Part shown: piece after piece, positions 56,550-64,000 of the stretch
How the letters are laid out: each line of letters starts with the position of its first letter
How positions within the stretch are numbered: the first letter of the stretch is position 1
Assembly: GCA_025602905.1 (NCBI GenBank)
Contig: JAHLKI010000011.1
Coordinates: forward strand, 682,001 to 746,000
Source: Phlyctochytrium arcticum
Lineage: Eukaryota; Chytridiomycota; Chytridiomycetes; Chytridiales; Chytridiaceae
DNA length: 64,000 nucleotides
Direction of reading: 5' to 3'
Translations under genes and position numbers: made by a program
Notes under the pieces: generated by a model
Told to the model about the DNA's origin: nothing
The model's database searches: none
What the model saw: the letters and a program-made list of their open reading frames with translations, nothing else

Positions 56550-58242
56550 ATGACTGCTGCTGCCGCCGCCGGGCCCTCAGCAAAGGCCTTGAAACTGAGG
56601 GTGCTGGCCCAGGAACCTTGCTATGCCCATGCCCAGGATGAGTCTTCCGATGACAGTGGTATGTTGACTCTTTCGCATTATGCTCATTCCTGCCAATGAC
56701 TGACAATGAATTTCAGATCGAGACTCCTCTGCTATGCCAATGACTGTAACAACGGCGTCTTCATCATTATCAACATCAGCATATTCTACTCAGACGGGCT
56801 ACTCATACCACGGAAATGTTCCGGCCTCGGCATTTGCAGCTGCTGCCGCGGCCAGCGCATCCCTCCGCTACTATCAACCCCCACCACGGGTCCGCTCACC
56901 CGGCGAATTCCAGCAATGGGTCAAGAGTTGGATCGCTCTCAGTCGCCTATGGTCTTTCAACGGCGTGGACGATGTTGTCCAGCAACAGCATCGACGCAAA
57001 TCTGCTGCCAGTAAGAAACGTCGGCTACTGGTCCTCGTCAATGGCGCTTGGATCAAACGCCGTATAGCACGAGCTCGTCGCAAATCCTTCGCTCTTCCCA
57101 ACGCCAAATTGACCGATCTACCCCTAGAACTCTTGCATCAAATTACATCGTACCTCCCCCCGAAAGACCTTGCTTCCCTCCTCCAAACCCCCTCCCTGCG
57201 TCTCTCCCGTGTCGCTCAAACAGCCATTGCCCGCCGCCGGCACGAAATCACCTCCTTGGCCAACTTACACACCTTCCTCGCCTACGGCGGCCGCATGCCC
57301 CTCTTCTACCGCACCGCAACCATGGTCCTCTTTGGCCGCCACTTTCTCCGCCTCGTCCCCGAAGCCAAGCATTTACTCGGCGTAGGCTACGCCGTCGTCC
57401 TCGCCTGGTTCATGGTCCTCTTCTACACGGGCCCTTTCCTCCTTGTCATTGCCATTTACTGCTCTTTAGACATTGCTACCCTCCTCACCCGCATGACAGC
57501 CTCCCTCCTCCTCCATACATCTCCCTTAGTCACAACCCATCACTTCCCTTCCTTCTTTCGCACCCCCCAGTCGCTCTCTTACACCCATACCGTCCGTGAC
57601 CTCTGCTTCACGGGCACAACCGACCCCCAATCTCCCTCCCGCGGCTTACTAAACCCATGGGCATCCCACCTTTACCTCCTTACCAGTTGCTGCCCGCGCC
57701 TGACCCGCTTACACCTAGTCGGCTGTTCTTTAGCGTGGTGGTTCCGCCTCGCCCGCCTCAAATCCCTCCAAGAATTGGTATTGGAAACCTGCGAATTAGA
57801 CGAAACGGGTCTCGAAATCCTAGCCGAGAGTTGTGGGGATGTCATGACGCGACTCGTCCTTATGGGAGGTGAAGTCCGTGGGGGAGACGTATCTGATGAA
57901 TCCATCGCTGCAGCCGGTGGTGAATCCCTTGCCTCACCTCAACAACCTCCTCATACGCCCCCTTCACCTACCACCTCATCCTCAGCCAAACCTTTACAAC
58001 CAACTGCCATATTCCCATCTTTAACCCACTTGGACATCTACCACTCAACTCTCATCGAACCCGCCGGCCTTAAACTCATCATGGACCGTGCACCCCTTTT
58101 AAACTCCATCACGTTTTCAGAGGCGTGTAAAGGGCTTTCTGGGTCATTCCTTGCGGCATGGGCTGCACCGCTGGATCAGACCTCCTCTTTTCGAATTACG
58201 AATATTGAGGAGCTGGCGAGGAATTGGGTAGGAGCTGCCTGA
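56550..58242 (+). CDS. F-box protein with membrane helices and leucine-rich C-terminus
   Basis: Exons 56550-56658 and 56717-58242 with a 58 bp GT-AG intron; 544 aa. After an Ala/Ser/Tyr-rich N-terminus and a basic segment, an F-box lies at about 168-207 (LTDLPLELLHQITSYLPPKDLASLL). The F-box binds Skp1 in SCF ubiquitin ligases. About residues 255-300 contain two adjacent strongly hydrophobic helices (YAVVLAWFMVLFY, LLVIAIYC). Leucine-rich-repeat-like segments follow (CPRLTRLHLVGCSL, LQELVLETCELDETGLEIL), with a low-complexity insert at about 410-445. Membrane helices between the F-box and LRRs are unusual and suggest an SCF adaptor at a membrane. The substrate is unknown. Confidence 0.75.
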
Positions 58243-58684
58243 ATTGAATTGGGGGTTGCTGTTTTTTACATTTCTTTTTTGCTGCATATCAGTGCCGCTG
58301 TTCATTGTATACCTTTTCCTGTTCTTTTCATTGTAAAATTGTTTGCTTTTCCAAATTCGTAAATACACCCGTGTTTTTCAAAGTTTTAAGCACACGAGCG
58401 TTTATTTCGGCAATGATGGGGATGGTCCCGATGATGTATAACAGACAAGGCCTAAAAAATGCTCAAAAACATACCACCGCAATGGTCGCGGTATGGCGTT
58501 TGTTGAGTAGAGTGTCGGGGGACATAAGCAGCGGCTGCCAAGATGTCTTGTATAATTGATTGTACTGACAATAGTGGTGTCCCCTCCGTGGAGTAAAAGC
58601 AGTGAAAAAAAGGAACGTTGGCCTTTCCAACAATTCCAAGGAACCTCGTTGTGCTAACTCTTTCCTTTATTCGGAATCACAAAT
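58243..58684. other. 3' region of F-box gene
   Basis: A 440 bp spacer, T-rich near the F-box stop. Nothing further seen. Confidence 0.5.
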
Positions 58685-58876
58685 CTATACCTGCGCTGCC
58701 ATCTCTATATATATATCCTGGAAGAACTTGAACTGATCATCTCTCGCGACAGATCCACGCATTTCGTTGATGATTTCACCTTCAATCTCAATACTCAAAC
58801 CGTTGTTCTGAAGCAATGGTTCAACGGACTTGGTCTCAAAAGCTGTGGTGACAATGGCATCTACGTAGCGTGCTAC
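58685..58876 (-). pseudogene. Orphan 3'-terminal exon of an unidentified gene
   Basis: On the minus strand a good acceptor (CTACATGTAG) precedes a 63-codon open frame starting VARYVDAIVTTAFETKSVEP and ending FKFFQDIYIEMAAQV before a TAG. Codon-position pattern and amino-acid composition look like a conserved globular protein, but no upstream exon is present: the next bases carry coding-like sequence on the opposite strand. It is probably a relic of a duplicated or rearranged gene. Confidence 0.5.
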
Positions 58877-58910
58877 CTACATGTAGAAATGCAGATAATT
58901 CTCTGTGGGC

Positions 58911-59002
58911 AACGCCAAGGCCGAGTTCAACGAGAAATTGCGTAAGAAGAAGGAAACCCAAAAACTTCAAGGACGCTATAACAATATCCGGGATACAATT
59001 TT
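58911..59002 (+). pseudogene. Orphan internal exon fragment
   Basis: Plus-strand open stretch NAKAEFNEKLRKKKETQKLQ followed by GRYNNIRDTI. It runs into a canonical donor (TTGTAAGT at 59001-59008) with no downstream partner seen. It lies head-to-head with the minus-strand orphan exon. Family not recognised. Confidence 0.4.
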
Positions 59003-59396
59003 GTAAGTCAAACGAGTTTAACCTAAAAACTTAAACGTTGTTTTAATGTTCGAACTAGTCCCAAAATGACTTTTGGCTGTGGGAACAATGGCGTTTTTTG
59101 CATATAGGTGAAGGGTCTTCCCCTGCATCTAAGACTTCCGATATGCGACTGAATAATTTTTGCACGTCAAGTTCTTTACGGTACAATGGTCGATCTCAAA
59201 ATGACTTTTGGCCGTGGGGACAATGGCATTTTTGTTGCTAGGTAAATTGTCTTCAAGCGTACTCCTTCTAATGTACTACAGATAGGCATATTATTCTTTT
59301 CATAATTTGTGAGTACTATACCTAGATATTCAAGGACAAAATGGGTTTTAGGTGCATATATGTGTATACTAATGACAGAACTACAAAGTAAAACGT
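59003..59396. repeat. Conserved 3' flank of secreted copy D, partly duplicated
   Basis: 59061-59190 and 59196-59300 are two related units (CAAAATGACTTTTGGC.GTGGG.ACAATGGC). The same sequence occurs once in the 3' flank of copy E (about 61805-61940). 59320-59396 matches the immediate 3' flanks of copies A, C and E. Confidence 0.6.
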
Positions 59397-60450
59397 TTAG
59401 GTATACATGGCGCTGACAGCGGGGAACTGTGTCCGGGAAGCTGCATACAGATCCGGTCTCCATCCAGTGTTGAAAACTGTTGCTGCCATGTTCACTAGGC
59501 TTCGGCCCTGGGCAGCGCTCATAAAATGGACCAAATCGCCGATATTTAGTTGCGACATGTACTCTGTGTGCAGGCCATTGGCACTTCGCTTGGTGGGATA
59601 ATGCAAAGAGACTAATTCGTACAATCTGGCGTGCGAGTCCATGTTGTTGCCACTATCTACCCAAAGTGGGTAGAGCCAGTCTCGAAACCAACGCGTGTTG
59701 CTTGCTCCAGGCGGCATATTGTGCGTTTTGGCGGTCCGCACCGTGTGTTCATACGCAGCTTCCGTGGTGAATCCCGTTCTGTTATAAAAGTCGTACATGC
59801 ACAATGATTCAAAGGGTTCGTGGCCGAATGCGAAGTCGCGAAAAGGGGAGAAGGAAATTCCTTGGATACTACGTCCGACAAATAATACACATGGACCAGA
59901 TAATACGTTGCTTAACGTGGTAATTGCTGTTCGACCAATCGATCTCGGTAGCCATAAAGAGGTTACGGTTTCCCGGACGAGCTCCATCCGTGGGCTCCTC
60001 GAATCGAAAATAGTACCGGTACCAGTTCTGGCCCCCGTTAACGTTTCCCAGCTGCGCAACATAGGGTTTTGGAGACCCGAAATTCTCACAATTGGGTCCT
60101 GCGTCTCCAGAGATCTCTCGCGGCACGGCGCAGCTCCCATAGGTTTTCTTCATATGCCTCCAAGCCTTGGTGTAGAATGGAAGGATCCAACTGGTAGTCG
60201 AGCGGGGCAAACCCCTCATCTCGTCGTCCATATAGATGGCGACATCATCATTGCAGACAACACGCATCAACTTCGGTGTCGTTTGTCCGCTTCCGATATA
60301 CCCATCAAAGTATGCTGGTGCGTCCGAGTGACATTTGTAGCATCCAGCATCTGCAGTGTGGGAGCCCGTGGTTAGCCATTTTCCCAGGAGCGCAGGGGTG
60401 ATGAGCGAGCAGATGAGCGCAACAATATTGGAACCTGATGGAACCTTCAT
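59397..60450 (-). pseudogene. Secreted family copy D, one frameshift
   Basis: Begins MKVPSGSNIVALIC at 60450 and follows the family through WSMC. One extra base at about 59875-59890, compared with copy A, then shifts the frame and the first frame stops at 59869. The C-terminal half (from GISFSPFRDF onward) continues in the second frame to the family terminus at 59397. If the shift is real, the N-terminal product is about 193 residues. No plausible intron spans the break. Confidence 0.8.
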
Positions 60451-61171
60451 TCTGACAAACGGTTACGAATGGGGGAGCCGGGATACGCACGGCGTTTTTA
60501 TCCAAAAGATACCTCACGTCGTCCCAATTAAAATTCTCCACAAAAGGGCACAATGTAAGTATGATGAGCCGCAGAGGAAACCAAATCCACGACAGGTTGA
60601 ATGGTTTTTGGAGCATTATATGAGTATACTGTTCGATTTGTTTCTTCTATTTCCCACTGATTCGCCTGCCACCTGGGGTACAAAAAAAATCCTTCAATAC
60701 TTTATTCTACATTCAAGAGAAACGTTGACTTTTTCAGCCGTACTGTATTTGAGTACCTAGTGAATTCGATTCAATATTCATGTTGAAGTTATCATTGTTC
60801 CGCAGAAAGACCCGGAGACCAATCAATATATACAAGCTGCATTCAAGAGTAGGATCCGTGGCATAACAAAGTTTTGCATCTTATCATGCGTGGAAATTCG
60901 TTGGGCATTCAATTCATCCATCATCGCAATTATCGGAATTCGCCGGAGGTGCACCCGGGCTTACCCGGTACCGCATAACCACCCCTTGGCATCCCCGTAC
61001 GATGTTCACCCGTTGATTTTTTCTCTCTTCGAAGGTATAAATGAACTATACTACCGCTGATTCTTTCCCAAACCACCCTCACCTCCCTATTTTTACTTTA
61101 CGTCTTTGCCATATACATACGGTGCCCAAATCCATGATGGCAGAACTGCAAAAAAAAAAAAAATGAATATA
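60451..61171. other. Leader and upstream flank of copy D
   Basis: 60451-60650 is the conserved leader (TATCTTTTGGATAAA on the minus strand, GTTCGATTTGTTTC-type block). GAATGCCCAACGAATTTCC (minus, about 60892-60910) matches the DUF1294 downstream flank. No gene seen. Confidence 0.55.
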
Positions 61172-61250
61172 CTTTGCATTGAACCGCGATTAAAGCACAT
61201 ATTAGCGGATAAATAATCAGAACGGAGTAACCGACTTTCCAATGGTCGAT
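61172..61250 (-). pseudogene. Remnant of DUF1294 3' flank near copy D
   Basis: Minus-strand sequence CGACCATTGGAAAGT...TTATTTATCCGC...GTTCAATGCAAAG aligns with 47155-47245, the stop-codon region and downstream flank of the intact DUF1294 gene. It is more diverged than the remnant at 31530-31760. Confidence 0.55.
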
Positions 61251-61376
61251 ATGTTGCTTAAAAACAATGATTGCCTTCTTGGTGCAGCGAAGTGAGTAAA
61301 ATATTCGCCCCCAGAAGGTAGAAGTACGTTGCACTGAAAGGTGACAGAGAAGACCTGTGCGGGGTGCAAAGTTCAA

Positions 61377-62017
61377 CGCACAGTAGTCTGATGGATTTCG
61401 AATTTGGAAAGTTCTCTCTCATTGGGAGAGTCACGGTCGCCCATCATCCCGGAAGCGAGGAGGGCGATCCATGTTGATGCTGGTGCTACATTCCATGTTC
61501 TGCTTTGTGAATAATTACTTGGGCCAATTGTGTACATGTGCATCGGGATGTTACCTACTGCATGGCGTGGTGGTGTTTCACTAATGATATGCGGAAATGC
61601 AGATGTTCATTGTGGTAATGTAGTAAAAGAGAACTTCAGCCTCAATGACTCTGTAGGATGAAGAGATGACCAACCGAAAGGTCGCAGACGGGTACTTTGG
61701 TACTCGAGTACAATGCAAATCCCCAAATAGGTTATGCTGTTCTTAACAAAAGTCATTTAAAAATCTAAAAACTTAAAACGTTCTCCAGAAGCAATCGTCC
61801 CCCGCTCAAACGCACTTTGGCTGTGGGGAAAATGGCATTTTTGGTATATAGGTGAAGGATCTTCCCATGCACTCCCCCTAATCTAAGACATCCGAAAAGC
61901 GACTGCATAATTTCGATACGTTAAGTTCATAACAAGATTAGATATTCAAGATCAAAATGGGTTCCAAGTGCATAAATGGGTATATCAATGGCAGAACTAC
62001 AAAGTAAGTTTCTAGAT
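61377..62017. other. Spacer and 3' flank of copy E
   Basis: No gene seen. 61805-62017 is the conserved downstream flank shared with copies D, A and C. Confidence 0.5.
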
Positions 62018-63081
62018 CTAAACAGAGGCGTACATGGCGCTGAGAGCGGGGAATCTTGTCCGGGAAGCTGCATATTGATCGAGTCTCCATCCAGTGTTGA
62101 AGACTGCTGCTGCCATGTTCACTAGGCTTCGTCCCTGCGCAGCGCTCATAAAATGGACCAAGTCGCCAATGTTGAGTTGATCCGTGTACTCTGTATGTTT
62201 GCCGTTGCTACTGGGCCTGGTGGGATAATGCAAGGACATTAACTCGTACAATCTGACGTGTGAATCCATGTTGTTGCCGCTTTCTACCCAGAGGGGGTAG
62301 AGCCAGTCTCGGAACCAAAACGTGTTGCTTGCTCCAGGCGGCATATTGAACGATAGAGAGGTCCGGAGCGTGTATTCATACGCAGCTTCCGCTGCGAATC
62401 CAGTTCTGTTAAAAAGGTCGTATACGCACAAAGATGTCAAGGTGTTGTAGCCGAATGCGTAGTTGATAAAGGGGAGTAGTAAGTTCCTTGGGGGCCCCAT
62501 TCGACACCAAAGCACATGGACCAGATAGCTCCTTGTTTGACGTTGTAATAGCTGTTGGACCAATCGCTTCGACTGGTCATCATGAGGTTGCGGTTTTCTG
62601 TACGAGATCCACCAGCGGATGCCTCGAACCGACTAAAGTGCCTATCCCAGCCGTCATAAAACTCCGCGCCGGCCGTTCCCAACTGCGCAACATAGGGTTT
62701 CGGAGCCCCGAAATTCTCACAGGTGGGTCCTGCCAATCCAAAGACCTCTCGCGGTACGACGCAGCTCCCATAGGTCTTCTTCATGTACCTCCAAGCCTTG
62801 GTAAAGAACGGAACAATCCAACTTGTAGTCGAGCGGGGCAAACTCTTCACTCCGGCGTCCATATAGATGGCGACATCATTGTTGCAGGCAACACGTGTAA
62901 AGTTTGGGGTTGTTGACACTCTATCGAGATACCCATTCAAGAATGATGGTGCGTCCGAGTGGCATTTGTAGCATCCAGCATCTGCAGTGTGGGTGCCCGT
63001 GGTTAGCCAGGTTCCCAGGAGCGCAGGGGCGATTAGCGAGCAGAAGAGCGTAACAATATTGGAACGTGATGGAATCTTCAT
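62018..63081 (-). pseudogene. Secreted family copy E, one frameshift
   Basis: Starts at ATG 63081 (MKIPSRSNIV) with signal peptide and ADAGCYKCHSDAP. The first frame runs through WSMCFGVEWGPQGTYYSP and stops at 62437. A one-base deletion in a C/T run at about 62469-62476 (copy D has one more T) accounts for the break. The second frame continues to the C-terminus at 62018. Apart from the shift it is well conserved, so the damage is recent or a sequencing indel. Confidence 0.8.
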
Positions 63082-63795
63082 TTTGGGCAAAAGGTTTATG
63101 TAGGAGGGAGGAAACCGGCATACTCACTGCGTATTTATTCAAAAGATATCTCATGTCGTTTGCTGAGTTAAACTTTTCTAGAAGGGCCGTAAGGTCAGGT
63201 CCGCGAAGTAAATCTTAGTTCTAAAAGCGTTCGGGAGGGCATGGAATCTTTTAGGCTGTTCGAAGAGTTCCGTTTATTTCCCACTGCGGGCCGCCTACAC
63301 GGGTAAAATTCCTAAATACTTTTCTGTTATTTACAAACAACTTTGTTCTTGCATCTGACATAACTAAAATTGACATGGAACTTCAATTTTTCCGTCATTT
63401 CCTTATTTATTTTAGTCTTTTTACTCTTTTATCATTGGAATTAACACCGTTGTCACGCCGAGGCTCCGGTAAACAATCAACAATCAATACAGGCTGATTG
63501 CAGAGTACAAATATTGGTTGTGAGTCGTTCTTCATCACTGGCAGAACTGCGAAGGATATACCGTACATGCAAGGATTTAATTTTTTCCCGCCTACCGCGG
63601 GCGGAACAATCCGGCTTCCCGGCCATTACTCTGCCATGTCCGTGTCAACAAAACAAGTGGAATAAACAAGATGCAAAAATTTGTGCTATTATAATAGAGA
63701 GGCTATGTACATATAAAAAAAGCGTGTGTGTGTGGGATGGCTATATACAACTATCCATATAAAATGCTACATAGAAAGAAGAAGTAGTGTCTTTT
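63082..63795. other. Leader of copy E and spacer to right-edge gene
   Basis: 63082-63500 is related to 31000-31450 (upstream of copy B) throughout, including TATCTTTTGAATAAA and TTTACAAACAACTTTGTTCT. The remainder holds a short GT run and no gene. Confidence 0.55.
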
Positions 63796-64000
63796 TTAAC
63801 GGGTAAATGTCGAATCACTCAAGACTGGCCGCCCATCATCCGATTCCGAAGATTGAGACTCGTACGTCATCCGAAAGGCTTGTTTGTAGGCTGCCGAGAC
63901 TTGGCCTGCGAGAGCTATGCTGGCGGGAACGGGTGTGGTGAGGTCCGGGGCGGGGAGGGACGAGTCGGATCGGAATCGGTTTGGAGATGAGTCGGAGAGG
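63796..64000 (-). CDS. 3' end of an unidentified gene (partial)
   Basis: A minus-strand frame open from the right edge to a TAA at 63796-63798, encoding the last about 67 residues. It is Ser/Pro/Asp-rich with a more ordered stretch (ALAGQVSAAYKQAFRMTYES) and ends in STFTR. GC-rich third positions and the lack of stops support coding. The rest lies outside the window and I cannot identify it. Confidence 0.5.
   Translation of the reverse strand, partial: LSDSSPNRFRSDSSLPAPDLTTPVPASIALAGQVSAAYKQAFRMTYESQSSESDDGRPVLSDSTFTR

Noticed and set aside
59860..59900. Intron as explanation for the copy D frameshift
   Set aside because: The only GT...AG pair that would restore frame is about 20-30 bases, far below the 55 or more seen elsewhere in the window, and copy A is continuous here.
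50130..60975. Shared CCGGAGGTGCA motif at about 50138 and 60962
   Set aside because: Too short and isolated to claim a repeat family.

Overview
The window reads as nuclear DNA of a fungus. Genes are densely packed with short GT-AG introns (about 55-120 bp), and there are clear homologues of Cdc24 (CH-DH-PH-PB1 layout), Pom33/TMEM33, Mrm2, Rae1/Gle2, holocytochrome c synthase and a LIM-domain-binding coregulator. An intact CFAP58 gene, which encodes a flagellar axoneme protein, argues for a flagellated, zoosporic lineage (chytrid-like) rather than a mould or yeast. That placement is inference from a single gene class.

Positions 1-22380 are dominated by a head-to-tail tandem repeat with a period of about 12.86 kb. 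One complete unit runs from 9517 to 22380, and 1-9516 is the right-hand part of the preceding unit. The two copies agree everywhere I compared them except for one T in a homopolymer and two AG units in a microsatellite. Each copy carries, in order, two Gly/Tyr-rich secreted or anchored proteins, a mitochondrial rRNA 2'-O-methyltransferase (MRM2 type), a Pom33/TMEM33 membrane protein, a RING-CH membrane E3 ligase, and a 2-Cys peroxiredoxin. At the unit junction the promoter and first codons of a C2H2 zinc-finger gene are fused to the 5' part of the LIM-binding gene. The intact zinc-finger gene follows the second copy (22190-23974). The repeat is either a very recent duplication or an assembly artefact.

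23975-32200 is gene-poor accessory sequence. It contains an intact copy of a secreted-protein family (28233-29294), a Helitron/Pif1-type helicase remnant, and a truncated second copy of the family. 32221-46027 is ordinary gene-dense sequence: CFAP58, CDC24, an RRM protein, cytochrome c heme lyase and RAE1.

From 46446 onward a mitochondrial-type DUF1294 gene is followed by a third, frameshifted copy of the secreted family. Then come a second DH-PH RhoGEF, a decayed array of two alternating coding modules (53.7-54.9 kb), an F-box protein with membrane helices, orphan exons, two more frameshifted copies of the secreted family (59397-63081), and the 3' end of an unidentified gene at the right edge.

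The most unusual feature is the secreted family. Five copies share coding sequence, leader and 3' flank. Two copies also drag along pieces of the DUF1294 3' end, which points to the 46.4-48.9 kb locus as the source. Only one copy is intact, and the three other long copies are all broken in the same mid-gene stretch. I recognised no tRNA, rRNA or CRISPR.
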